Shown here piece after piece: positions 34,073 to 45,855 of a stretch of DNA of 64,000 nucleotides. The translations under genes were made by a program, and so were the position numbers. The stretch's first letter is position 1. Every line of letters begins with the position of its first letter. Origin of the DNA: Acanthamoeba sp. SK_2022b (Eukaryota > Discosea > Longamoebia > Acanthamoebidae). The stretch lies in contig JANDJZ010000008.1 of the NCBI GenBank assembly GCA_027943245.1, forward strand, positions 186,001 through 250,000, written 5' to 3'. Below the pieces are notes generated by a model, which had not been told where the DNA came from, ran no database searches, and saw only the letters and a program-made list of their open reading frames with translations.

Positions 34073-36505
34073 TCACGAGGCAGCGGAATCCTGCTCCTCC
34101 TTGCTTGTTGGCGATTCCTTCTTTTCCTCGGCAAACTGCTTGCGCTTGAGGAAGTAGTCCGAGACGTGGGCGTGGGCGGGCGCCTCGGTGTCCTCGCCGT
34201 AGGTCACCTGCCGTTCATCGGTCAGCAGTGATACGGACAAGCGGTCGACCAGCAACCAACGACACGACCAGTTTGGGAAGGGGCACGGTACGGTGATGTC
34301 GGAATGGATGGAGGGATCGAAGTCCATGATCTTCTCCATCGTGATCAACCTTCGTCGCAGGCGCATGGAGAGCACTTGCTCAGAGTTGGCCAGCAGCTTG
34401 AGGCAGGGATGAAGCGGAACGTCACTGTCCTTGTACCTGATGAGAACATAAGGCGATTAGGGCTGCGTGTGACACAGGCTTCAGGTGATGCTCAGAGGAC
34501 GCATACTGATCGGTGGTGGGTAGCCAATAGACCAGGCGGCCGCCCATGACCAGCGTCTGCGCGGCGAAGACGAGGAGATCCCTCAACACGTCCGGCACAT
34601 CGTAGGGCACGGACTGGGGGATGTGGGGCATATCCCTGCAGGGGGGGGGAGAGAGAGAGATGTAAGTGCATTCGTGAGACTTGAGTGCTTGGGGAGGTGA
34701 ACGCACTCATCAATGCGAGCCTCCTTGACCTTCCGCTTGACCTTCTTGCCAATCTTACGAGCCCCAGCGCGCACTCCGTATGGCGCTGTGTAGATGAGGC
34801 GATTGTTGAATGAGTTAGTACATAGGAGGCATGGGAGACTTGGGGAAGGGGGCTACATACGATCGCCAACAATGGCATCGTACCACTGCGCGTTGCGCCT
34901 CCAGCAGGGACGAGAGCCATCGCATGCGACCAGGTCGACCAGCCTGTCGTCCATCTTGTACTGTGCAAAGTTTGTGAAAATGTTGGTGGAGCCATCTGCG
35001 TGAAATCACATCGTTGGCCATGATTAGCCGAGAACGAACAAGTTAACGCAAAAGCGAAGCTGGCAAGACCTGTGACTTGCTGGTTGAGCTTGGTGTCTCC
35101 ACGCAGCACGCGCGGGTCAATATCGCCGCCGATGGTCATCGCGCCAAAGTGAGCGCATCCGATCAAAATGCTTCCTGCAATACAATACAGTAAAGTGTTG
35201 TTCACAAAGTGCTGTGGAGTCGTTGCCAAAGCGTGTAGTGTGAAATGGACGGAAAGGGCACCTGTGCCCACGAACGGATCGAACACGAAGCTTCCAGGTC
35301 GGGCGAGTGCCTGGTTCGCCATCAGGAGAGACCACTCGCTGCTCATCGAAGTGGTGCCAAGATATCCCCTCTTCTTAAGCGAGTACTTGTCGATGGCGAC
35401 GCGACCAGCTCCCTCGGCGATCTGCATGAGGGAAGGGGCCTCCGGAGTGAGTCCAACTTCGAGCCAGCCATGGGATGCCAAGGGGTCAGTGCACTGAACC
35501 TGTCGAGCAAAATAGATCTTACGAGGCAGTGTATCCTTGGGCGCGTTGTTGCCCACGTCTTCGATAATCCAGAACCGGTTATCGGGCTCCTCGAGACTGA
35601 TTTTGCCTGATGTCCTGGTGTGTAAGTCTATCCCTTCCCTCACCCAAGCTTCGTCTCTAAGATACAAGGGAAAGTGCTCAACCATGGAGAGGCAGGGGGG
35701 CGAAGCGTTTCATGATCTCGATGCGCTCGGCATTGTTGTGCTTTCGACCGAATCCATCCACGACGAACTTGAACGACTTGTCTGCAGCACCGTGGATCTC
35801 CTGTAGAGACCGGCGATACGGTTAGTCGCACGAAACCCTCCCAACTCTCGAGACACACCCATCACCACCTGCCGCCGCGCTAACGTTACCATCTTTTCCT
35901 TAGGGTACTTATCCAGCGAAGTGAGCAGCTCCTCGTACGTCTCACCCTCGCCCCACTTCTCGAGGAAAGCTCTGCCGGGCAGACAGCGGTGAGCATCGCA
36001 CCGATCAGCAGAGCAAAGCAAAGAGCAGCGATGCAAGGGCGCCTACTTGATCAAGACCGAGCGAGAGGCGATGTCGGCTGCGGCTTTCTCAGACGGGAGT
36101 GTGACTGTCAAGAAGGGACGCTGGTGGGACACGCATGCAGCGGTGAGAGTGTTGTTCATGCAGGCGCTCAATACAAAAACAGAGGATAAGAGCCCGTGCC
36201 TCTGGGTCATGTTCCTCTTTATTGTAGTGGACGGGATAGTTGAAGAGACGAGCCAGAGACTCTAGCTCTGCAAATTGGGCTCGTGGGGTGAGATATAGAC
36301 AACAAAAAGAAAAAGGCCGCGAGTGATGGTACCGGGGAGTCTGAATTCAACTCGTGTGTGGAAGAAATAGCACAAGAACTGCACTCCTTCGGCCGGAGTC
36401 TCGTCCACCTTGAGATGAATGACAAAATCAAATTTTACAATTATGTTCTTTCCTTTCAAATGAATCTGAATTCATATTCATCAAGATCGAATGTCCTACC
36501 TGCAT
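34073..36505 (-). CDS. TRM11: tRNA (guanine10-N2)-methyltransferase
   Basis: Catalytic subunit of the Trm11-Trm112 complex, which methylates G10 of tRNAs with S-adenosylmethionine. The frame before FLCYFFHTRVEFRLP has no ATG. A two-codon first exon (ATG CAG at 36505-36500) with a GTAGGA donor joins in phase 0 to VDETPAEGVQFLCYF, which resolves the start. ELESLARLFNYPVHYN is the THUMP-side N-terminus. The methyltransferase core has SFVFDPFVGTG (about 35280), SILIGCAHFGA, a GGDIDPRVLRG acidic turn and the catalytic DPPYGVR (about 34780). It ends in a Lys/Glu-rich tail, with stop at 34073. It is divergent from PDRG1 across 153 bp. Confidence 0.9.
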
Positions 36506-36658
36506 ATCGTGCCGTTTTAAATGTGTCAAAGATTGGAGCACCGTGGCGACCTGGCCGTTACACGCGTAATGTACTTTTCTTCGTGTATTTTCTCTTGTCC
36601 AATTTTTATCTGGAGTTTTGATTTTTTTTATTCGTACAGTAAACAAAAAAAATCCGAC
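36506..36658. promoter_or_regulatory. Divergent promoter interval, TRM11 / PDRG1
   Basis: The 153 bp between head-to-head starts are AT-rich (T runs near 36615-36630, A run near 36643-36650) against GC-rich coding flanks, consistent with a bidirectional promoter. No specific site recognised. Confidence 0.4.
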
Positions 36659-37199
36659 ATGAAGCGAGGCTTCTTGGTGTCGTCGAAGCCAGCAGCGCGG
36701 CCTCCGAGTCGACCAAAGAAGACACCGGAGGAGCTCGAGCGTGAACGAGATGCTGTAATTATGTCACGATTGTCGATTGATCAGGCGATTGAATACGAGG
36801 CGCTACGCGAAGATCTCGCCACGGAGAAACAAACAGTACCCGGCACCAGGAAGCTCGATCTTTCGTCAGCTGGTGCGTTCTAACTCTGCCTGCTGTGCAG
36901 CTTAGGAACATTGAGATTCGGGACGAGCGAAACAAACAGGCTCTGGAGTATCTGGCACGACCGGAGGCTGAGTCGAAAGTATGGTACTGTGCTGGCGACT
37001 TCTTCATCCACCTGCCCAAGCAAAAGGCCGAGGGTCTTGTCCAGCGAGGTACTCTTCCTCTCATCGGCAGGATCGCGGTGTACTGGCGTTTCACGAGTTG
37101 TTATCGTTGCCAGACCGGGACAATGCGGCGTGTGAGGTGGAGGCAACACATGAACGGATCAAGAGCAAGACCGTGGAGCTGCAGCAGCTGGCCAAATAG
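36659..37199 (+). CDS. PDRG1: PDRG1-like prefoldin-family protein
   Basis: Small beta-type prefoldin relative, part of the R2TP/prefoldin-like chaperone complex in animals. The ATG at 36659 gives MKRGFLVSSKPAARPPSRP, a basic leader, then a first helix (TPEELERERDAVIMSRLS). The second exon supplies RNKQALEYLARP and KVWYCAGDFFIHLPKQKA, matching the PDRG1/prefoldin hairpin (MFIKMP-type strand). A GTACTC donor and CCAG acceptor place an intron at about 37049-37113 and rejoin as VQRDRDNAACEVE, continuing a C-terminal helix to ELQQLAK with TAG at 37197-37199. Confidence 0.8.
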
Positions 37200-37442
37200 T
37201 TTCGTGCTGCGACGAGCTCTTTGTTGCAGCTACCCAGATGTATAGAACAATCATAACCACTGCCGGTAGCAAACCCCAGACTGCTCGCTCTGTAGGAGAG
37301 TGCAGCCCTGCTATGTGCAGCTGCGGCCGCGCAGCACGGCCCAGAACTCGAGCAAATGTAACAGAAAACAGCTGAGGAAAAAACAAAGCGCGGAAGCCTC
37401 TGCCCGAGGCGTAGCGCACAAGCAGACTTGTAAAGAAGCAAG

Positions 37443-39568
37443 ATGCGACGCTACTTGGCTAGAGGAAATGCTCCTCGCACATGCACGGGTCGCGCTCTCA
37501 CTCACTCGGGCAGGTCTGCGCGAGTGCTGAACAAGACCTCTGCACCAATCTTTACCAGCGCTGCTGCCGGCAGCGGCAGCACGCCCGGCACGCCCGCTCC
37601 TGGGGTGACTCCACGCAAAGAGAACAGACTGGCAGCAGAGAAGTCACCCTACCTCCTGCAACATAAGCACAACCCCGTGGACTGGTTTAGAACCCCTGCC
37701 CCGTAAAGTAAGCTGCTGCTATTGGAGGTTGACCATGTCGCTCGAGCGCAGGTATGCCTGGGGCGAACAAGCGTTTGCCAAAGCCAGAGAGGAGAACAAG
37801 CCCATTTTCCTTTCCATCGGCTACTCTACTTGCCAGTGACGTATCCCGCCTTCTTAGCGGCGTTGGGCTGGTGAGAACAGACTCACACTTCGACTCTTCA
37901 GTTGGTGTCATGTCATGGAGCGAGAGAGTTTCGAGGACGAGAGGATAGCGCGGCTGCTCAACGAGAACTTTGTTTCTATCAAGGTCGACCGAGAGGAGCG
38001 ACCTGACGTGGACAGAGTGTACATGGTACACGTCACGCCTCTCCGAACTTTAGTGTGCCATGTGCGTTGCTCACCTGCTCCAGACCTATGTCACAGCGAC
38101 GACCGGACATGGCGGGTGGCCGCTCAGCGTCTTTCTCACGCCTGATCTCAAGCCACTCGGTGATTCTCACTTCTCCTTTCTCGCAGCTGAGTAATCGCCT
38201 ACTAATAGGTCGGCTGTTGCTTCCACACTCTCACGTGCAGTTGGTGGGACCTACTTTCCACCCACCTCCAAGTACGGCCGCCCGGGGTTCGATACGCTCC
38301 TCCATAATGTGGCCAAGGTGCGACTGAGCGCTTCCAAATCATATGTGGGACTGCTTCTTGGATTGGTCGAGCATTCTGCTCGTCTTACCCGTTGTGCGGC
38401 TCCCCAGGTGTGGAGAGAAAGGCAGGATCACCTCAAGGCCGAAGCAGACAGCACCGCGCACGCGCTCCAGGAGTACATGACCGTGGCTGGAAAGGAAGTG
38501 GAAGGGATCGACGACGAGTCCATTGAAGTGTATGCGCCCCTCCGAATTCCTGGGAGAACGTCCGCAGCTTACAAGCTTGAGCGCGGTGCAAACAGGACTT
38601 ACAATGTCGCGCTCAAGAGTCTGATGGAGACCTATGACGAAGAGCACGGTGGCTTTTCGAAGCGCCCAAGTTCCCACGGCCCTCCATCCTCACTTCCTCT
38701 TCCGCATGTACGACCATCGCAAAGAGGGACTCGAGCTGAGCGAGTGGGCCACCAAAGGAATGGACGCTGCCCTGGTCATGCTCACCAAAATGTCGCGAGG
38801 GGGTATCTACGACCACATCGGTATCTCATCCCTTATCCCTTATCTCATCTTCATCTGCACATAGCATCTGCCCTTAATCCTGAAAATTACACACACACTG
38901 CAGACGGAGGCTTCCATAGATACAGCGTCACCGCCGATTGGCTTGTTCCTCAGTGCGTATCCAGAGCGCGAGGTGGTCTGTGATACGTCGAGTTGACTAG
39001 TTTTCCGATCCACAGCTTCGAGAAGATGTTGTACGACCAGTCGCAGCTGACCATGGCCTACCTGACTGCCTACCAAATCACCGATGAGACCGTATTCGCC
39101 GACGTGGCGAAGGACGTGCTTGAATACGTTACTACAAAGATCACTTCTCCCGAGGGTACGGCTCGCTCTCCAGTTACCCTCTGCCCCATGCTCCCACCTA
39201 ACATGCGCACCTGGCACATCGCGTACTGGCGCAGGCGCATTCTACAGCGCCGAGGATGCCGACAGCGCGGTCTCGCCGGGAAGCGAGGAGAAAGTCGAGG
39301 GCGCGTTCTACGTCTGGACGTACGACGAGATCATCAAGACCCTCGGCGAACAGGACGGGAAGGTCTTTGCCCACCGATACGGGTAATTTCTTCTCCTGCC
39401 GGTCCTCATGGCCAGCCTGCCGCGACAAGGGTGCGCTACTGATCTATTCGCAGTGTGTTGCCAGAGGGAAATGTGCCCGCATCGGCCGACATCCAGGGCG
39501 AACTCAAGCATAAAAAGTGAGTGAATCGATCCCCTGTTGCTGAAGCGCACTTGCTGATGCAGGTGGTG

Positions 39569-39600
<32 letters not shown>

Positions 39601-40640
39601 TTTTAAAATGAAGCGTGCTGGCCGAGAAGCTCACAGCAGAGGAAACTGCACTCGAGTTCGGATTCACTGCCGATTACATCGACAAGCTGACGGTAGAAAG
39701 CAAGGCAAAACTTCAGCACGAAAGGGACAAACGCTCACCGCCCCACCTCGACGACAAGATCATCACGTCGTGGAACGGTTCGTACAACTTGCTATCAATA
39801 TTTCACCTTCTCTCCATGAACATCATTCTATCTCTGGTACGGCGGCACCGCACGCTGTTGCGCAGGGCTCATGATCTCGGCGTTTGCGCGGGCGTCGGAG
39901 GTGCTGGGCGACAAGCGGTACACAGAGTCGGCCGGCAAGTGCGCGCAGTTCATCAGGGAGCAGCTCTACGACGACGAGGAGGCCGTGCTCTACAGAACGT
40001 GGAGAGAGGGCCGGGGCAACATCCGCGGCTTCTCCGAAGACTACTCCTTCATGATCCAAGCGCTCCTCGGTGCCCACCATAAGTGCACACAGATCCAGGC
40101 CCGCCCGTTGTCCTGACCGTAACGCATGTGCCAGATCTGTATGAGGCGTCGGCGGAGGTACGGTGGTTGCGATGGGCCGTCCAGCTGCAGCATCGACAGG
40201 ACGACCTCTTCTACGACAGCTCGACAGGTGTCCCTTGTCTGCTTTTGAAGCCAGCCGGCGTGTCGCTCTGATCATATATCGATTGGGCTGACCTTTGAGT
40301 GGGGCACACGGACCATAGGTGGCTACTTCAACACGGTGAAGGATGATCCTTCGCTGCTGGCGCGCGTGCGTGACGATCAAGACGGCGCGGAGCCATCTAG
40401 CAACTGTACCCGCTCGCCCGTAGTCCTGGAATGCTGTGTCTTATCTTTTTCCTCTGACGGCTATTACGTTCTGCACGCCTGGCCGCAGCCGTATCGGCGA
40501 TGAACCTGCTGCGCCTGTGGCATACGACGGGTAGCGACGACTGGTTCAAGAAAGCCGAGGCCACTTTCTCGTCGTGCAAGGGACCCATCATCAGTAAGCT
40601 TAACACCTGACGCGTGTTGTAGCACTTCATTTTAGCTTAG

Positions 40641-40697
<57 letters not shown>

Positions 40698-41198
40698 GTC
40701 GTTTACATGCAGACGCACCGCTAATGGTGCCCCAGATGCTGTGTTCCCTCGACTTCAGCCGAGCCGCTGCGAAGCAGATCGTCATTGCTGGTGATCCAAA
40801 TGTATGTTTATGCGTGCGTCAGCTCGGGCCAAGCACACAGACTAACACAACACAAACAGGCGGATGACACGGCGGCCTTGCTAAAGGAAGTGCGGTCCCA
40901 CTTCATTCCCAACCGCGTGCTGCTCTACGCCGACGGGCGAGAGGGACAAGAGTTCCTCTCCTCCTACCGTGCCATAATGAAGGGTTCGTAGTTCCGCTCG
41001 TGCAGCCACTCACTCCAGTACGACTTAAGTCTACAAATATGTCCTACTCCATTATGACATATTTGTTTCTTGGTTGTGTTTGACGACACAGACATGAAGC
41101 CCATCGACGGCGCAGCGACCGCCTACGTGTGTGAAAACTTCACCTGCAAGCTGCCCACCAACAAGCCCGAGGAGTTGCGAGACATCCTGTCCTCATAA
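37443..41198 (+). CDS. SPATA20: SPATA20/DUF255 thioredoxin-like protein
   Basis: Homologue of human SPATA20 and bacterial YyaL: an N-terminal thioredoxin-like domain fused to an alpha/alpha-toroid. The ATG at 37443 opens an Arg/Ser-rich leader that may target mitochondria. The hallmark [14 protein letters not shown] (about 37645) splices to [19 protein letters not shown]. An intron splits the CxxC motif, giving [14 protein letters not shown] (37828 to 37923). Later motifs are [35 protein letters not shown] (about 39020), [19 protein letters not shown] and [10 protein letters not shown]. The last exon ends [11 protein letters not shown] with TAA at 41196-41198. Domain order and motifs are complete, so the gene looks intact. 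Introns contain GCGT and TG repeats. Confidence 0.92.
39568..39602. repeat. (GCGT)n tetranucleotide repeat
   Basis: Tandem TGCG/GCGT units in a SPATA20-like gene intron. Confidence 0.9.
40642..40696. repeat. (TG)n microsatellite
   Basis: Uninterrupted TG repeat in a SPATA20-like gene intron between the exons encoding KGPII and NAPLMVPQM. Confidence 0.95.
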
Positions 41199-41317
41199 CC
41201 GATGACGCCCCCCCCCTCCTCCCCAAGCGGCTTCCTTTCTTGTCACGCTCTTTACTCATACACAACAAGCGCCCACACGTAACCCCGCGTCAGTGCGCCC
41301 TCACCGTCGGTGGCGCA

Positions 41318-42735
41318 TCACCTCCGCTCGCCGCCCTTGGCCCGCCTGGAATGGGAGGCCGATATGGTGCTATACTTCCTGTCGGCTCTCTTGCTGCTGC
41401 CCACGCCGTCCTTTTCCGTGCCTGCGTGGTCCTCGCCGTAGATATCGGCGAGGGTGAGGTCTCTGGCACTGTTGCTTCGGTGGTACTGGCCTGAGCCCCT
41501 ATTCTCTCGCTCCTTGCTGGTGCTGGCTGTAGCGGCCGCCTCTGTACTTACGTCGGCCGTAGGGGCCGTCTCGACCCCGAAGAAGCGCATAATCGTCGCC
41601 TCGTCGAAGCTGTTGCTGCGTGATCGCTTGCGCATCTCAATGGTCGAGCTCTCGGCCGCCGCGGCCTCAGCGTCGTCGCCCCGCGAGCCTCCGGCGCTGG
41701 GCTCGTGCCTTCCCCTCGCGATTTGTGGCCGGTTCGGGTGTCCCCTCGTGTCCTTGCGCTGCCTGCTGGGGCTGCTACTGCTGCTGCTGCCGCCGCCCGA
41801 GTTGCTGGCCGCGCTGCTGCTGCCGCCGCCGATCCAGAGTGGAGGCTTGATGTTCGCAGCCCTAGAGCGGGAGGATGACGACAGCGACGAGGCGGGACTG
41901 AACGAACGCGCTACTGCGCCCGCGTGGACGCTATATCGCTTTGAGGCGTGCGTCGTGCGGTCGCCCATCTTGACGCGCTCCGGTCCCGCCGAGCTGACAA
42001 GGGACCGACTCGGTGCCTTCTCGTCGTCGCTGTCGCTGTCCGAGCGCTTGCGCTCGCGCCAACCCGCGGGTTCCTCCGCATCGCGCCTTTCCTGGTACTC
42101 GCCGGGGGCCAGCCTGCGGGATTTGCGGTTCTTGTTCGACGACTTCTTGTCCCTTCGGCTGCGCTCCCGGCTCCTCTGCGCCCGCTCCCTCTCCTCCTCG
42201 TCCTTCCTCCGCATCCGCTCCATATTGGCGATCTCGCGCTGGAGTCGCTCCGCTTTCTTGTCCCGCTCCTTCTCCGCTTCGCTCTTGACCCGCGTGGACG
42301 AACTGTTGTTGCTGCTGCTGGCGCTGCTATCGTTGTCCTCCTCTCCTGAGTCTGGTTGCGCATCGTCTGCCTGGGCACCGGCGCCTTCCCCACCCACCGA
42401 CGCTTTGGCGAGCGTGGCCGCGGGCCGAGGGAGGAGCAAAGCGCTCTGCGAGACCAGCAAATCCCGCGTGCCGGCGTCTACCGCCTCGGCCAGCAGCGGG
42501 ACCGCGGTTGGGGCCCCTGCCGACCCTCCCAACGCCGCGGAGTCGGGCGCCGACATTGAGGGGGCGTGCCCCGCTGCCTGGTCGAGCGCGGGCGTGTCGG
42601 TGGGCTCTTGTCCCATCGCCACCTTCATCAGGTTGGTCATTCCGATGTGCGTCAGGCGCATGTGCTGCCCTCGGGGCATCCTCCTCCGCGCCTACACTCC
42701 GACGCCGCCATCGTCAGTACATACCCAACATCAAT

Positions 42736-42811
<76 letters not shown>

Positions 42812-43146
42812 CAGGGTGAAAGACGAACTTCGGGCTTTACTCGGCCGTCATCGTCGAGCACAAGGATTATGGGCCAGAGCTTGGCTGTCCATTTCCTTCT
42901 CTCTGCCGCGTCCTTGAAGAGGAAGAAGCGGTCCGGCCCGGCCTTGGACTTGATCAGCAGCGGGTTTTCGTAGCTCTGGCCCGACACCCCCGCGGCCATG
43001 CTGTGCATCTCCGTCACTACCGCCCCGCCGAGCGGAATGCTAAACTTGTAGCGGTACGTCCCGTTATTCAGCGTCTTGGCAAACCTGCGAACCAACGTGT
43101 GGTCAGCAGGCATCGCTATGGAGGAGGTTCAATGTGCTTGTGTCTT

Positions 43147-43177
<31 letters not shown>

Positions 43178-45855
43178 TGCGCGCGTGCGTGTTAAGGGCG
43201 TACAGGAGCATGTCTGACAGCACAAATACGTGGATTTGTCGCGCTTTGACCCCCGCCTCTGATTCAGAGTTGGGTCGCCGGACGAACGACATCAGACTGT
43301 GCCACAGACATACGCCACAACCGCGCCCGATGATGTGAGATCTGGGCGTTCTTCTATGGGGGAAATTGCAGGAGTTTGGGCGGTAAGGTCGTGCAGGCCA
43401 CCTCTTGGTGTTGGTGATCTTTCGAGTGTTGGCCGGGTCGGCATGCACGTTGCGTAGCAGGGTCCAATCGTCCTCTTCGACGAATCGCCTTGTCCGGTCA
43501 TCCGCCAGGTTGGTTTCATAGCCTGCATGCAACACCCCCCCGCGTCAGCAAGCGAGCGCTCCCGCGCTGATCACGAAGCGCCTCAGATGCTATACCGATG
43601 ACTTTGCTCTGCAGCTCTTGCATCTTCCGTTTGGACTGCTCGACTTCAGTGCGCCGGTTGAGCAGGGAGAGGATCGTCTGTATCCTCTCTGCCGCCTTCA
43701 GTATGTTCGCGTAGTCCACGTGTTCGGCTGTCAGAGAGCTACGTATGAGACACGCCGCACCCGCAGGCACTCGGAGCGAAAGGAGGGAAGGGAGTAAGTA
43801 GAGAAGAGTCGGCGTACGAGTTGTGTAGGTGAGGAGCTGCTTGAGCAGCATGCTGTATTGGGGTATGCGTTGGCATGGCCGGTACAGGTACACCTTGAGC
43901 CCCAACATGGGGTTGTAGGAGGAGTTCTTTTGCAATTCCTAAAGACATCATCGCGTCAGCCACTGTTCCGAACAGTGCAAGAGTTGATCAGAGAGGGAGA
44001 GGGAAAGATTGTGATGGCAAGGCACCTCTACTATTTGGGAGAACTCCTCGTTCTCACTAAGGCGCAATAAAAGCTCGTTGGTTTCCTCGAACTTGCGGTA
44101 GTAGACGGAATAGAGCGGCAGCACGGTCTGGTACCTGCGGGTGAGGTCAGCCACACCATAACATATAGTGTATATCACAAGCACGGGCGGAGCGAGAGAC
44201 GAGTACTTGAGGATGACGTCGGCGTAGCAGGTGAATTTGTCCATGCTGGCAAATCGCTGCTCCAAGGCCTGCAGGAACTGCTGGGAGATGATGGCCAGCA
44301 TCTCCATGTTGTTGAACAGGTTCTCGATATCCTCGCAGGAGAAAGTGCTGGCCTCGTACTCTGCCTTGTCGTGCAGAGGCAGCATGTAGTGCTGCAGGTG
44401 GAAAGGGAGGAATTGATGAACGACATGCTTCGCACAATGAGAGGGAAGGCGGGGCGCTACCTCTATGGCGTGCTGTATCATCTCGGCATAGTTGCGTTCC
44501 GATTGTATGAACTCACGGATGGTGGCGAAGCGTCGCCTCTGCGTCTTGGCATGTTGCGATACCGAGTACGCGCGCACTTCACGGGGCAATCCAGACGGTC
44601 AGATATCGAACGTGGTTGCAGACTCGCTAGCGACTTACCAAGAGCAATCAGCCTGGTGCCCCTCCTTCGGATCAGCCAGTTGCGAATGATGGCCTGACAT
44701 TTCCTCACCGTATCTACATCGTAAGCCTGCGTCCAAGGCTCGCCGTAAGCGATCACCGCCGTTGAGAGGTCTGGTGGATCTTCGCGCACGTACCATCACC
44801 GAAGGTTCCTCTTGCTTCACCACCTGTTGCTGTACCTGTTTGATCATTGCGAAGGCGCTGAGCTCGGCCGAGTGCGCGCCAGAGCACCCACGCGAGAGGG
44901 GTCTTACCTGCAGCATGGTGGCTCTCAACATGGCGCTGGCCCGCTTGGCCTCGTGGGCCTCCTGTACCCAGAACTCCTTCTCTCGCTGCCACGCCCGAGC
45001 TTGCTCCTCCATCAACTGCTCCTGCTTCTTTTCATTCTCCACCGCCTCCTTAAGCAGGCCGTCCATCCTGTCCTTGAGGACGCAGTGCAGCTCATGGGCT
45101 GCCTCTAGCCGGACGGACTTCCTGTCTATCTTGGCACGCAGCCTGCCTACCAGAGCCAGTGTCTCTTGCAGCTTGGCCTCGGCTTCTGCGAGGAGGCGCT
45201 TCTCGTTTGCCCCGGCACCGCCAACCTCTTCCCCGTTGGGACGAGGCTCGGCCCGATCGCTGCATTCGCTTCCAAGATGGGCGTCGTCCTGGACGCTCTC
45301 GGCCGCACTCTTGGTGTCGCTTTCGGGCTGACCTTCTTCGTCCTTCCTGTCCATTGTAACCACTGACTCGGACTCTCCCTGCACCCCTTCTCGCGTTTCC
45401 TTCCGGTCATCAGTCTCTTCTTCTTCGGCCTCATCATCCGAGTCTGAGTCGGAGGGGCTGTCGCTGCTTGTCGGTGCATCGTCGCCGGCCACGCCTAGAT
45501 CAGACACTTCGTTTTTCTTCCTGTCCGGGGACGGGACATCGCGCCCTGTCTCTACCTGCCCTCGCAGCATGAATTCGAAAGTCTCGTAGTGGGGCACGCG
45601 TATCCTCCGGGACCGCCTGTGCTTGCTCGTGTCGGTCAAGCAACGGCCGACGGGCCCCACCGACGTCGCATTGAGCTCATGCGCGAGCAGAGAGCTGAAG
45701 CAGTTGCGGCAGACCGTTGGCTTCCACTCGTGCGGCTCGAAGAATCGGCAGGTCGGGTAAGTTCGTTGTGCTGTTGTCTCCCCTCCCCCCTCCGCATACT
45801 CCACTATTAAAGAAGGAATAGGAGAAGAAGGGTCTCTCTCTTGGCCCCACTCCAT
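41318..45855 (-). CDS. RhoGEF with IQ, DH and PH domains
   Basis: Guanine nucleotide exchange factor for Rho-family GTPases. The first in-frame ATG is at 45855 (MEWGQERDPSS). A Cys motif (TCRFFEPHEWKPTVCRNCF) resembles a short zinc-binding knuckle. An acidic stretch and a coiled coil follow (KRLLAEAEAKLQETLALVG to about 44920). An IQ-like helix is RKCQAIIRNWLIRRRG. The DH domain runs from about 44540 to 43600: RRFATIREFIQSERNYAEMI, FTCYADVILKY, YLYRPCQRIPQYSMLLKQLL (the conserved DH helix), then AERIQTILSLLNRR. The PH region (about 43450-42840) includes HVFVLSDMLLY and FFLFKDAAERRKWTAKLW. The long C-terminus (42700-41318) is Ser/charged, disordered and RS-like, with TAG/TGA stop at 41318. Upstream 5' exons cannot be excluded. 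Confidence 0.85.
42739..42810. repeat. (CA)n microsatellite
   Basis: Long CA repeat in the intron after the PH-domain exon of the RhoGEF gene (GT repeat in the transcript). Confidence 0.95.

Noticed and set aside
36262..36459. Direct TRM11 start at 36459
   Set aside because: The codon is TTG and no ATG exists in that frame; the two-codon exon at 36505 solves the start.
41454..42917. 487-codon open frame on the + strand
   Set aside because: Antisense to the RhoGEF C-terminus; Leu/Ser/Arg composition is the mirror of the RS/Ser-rich tail, and it runs through a CA repeat.
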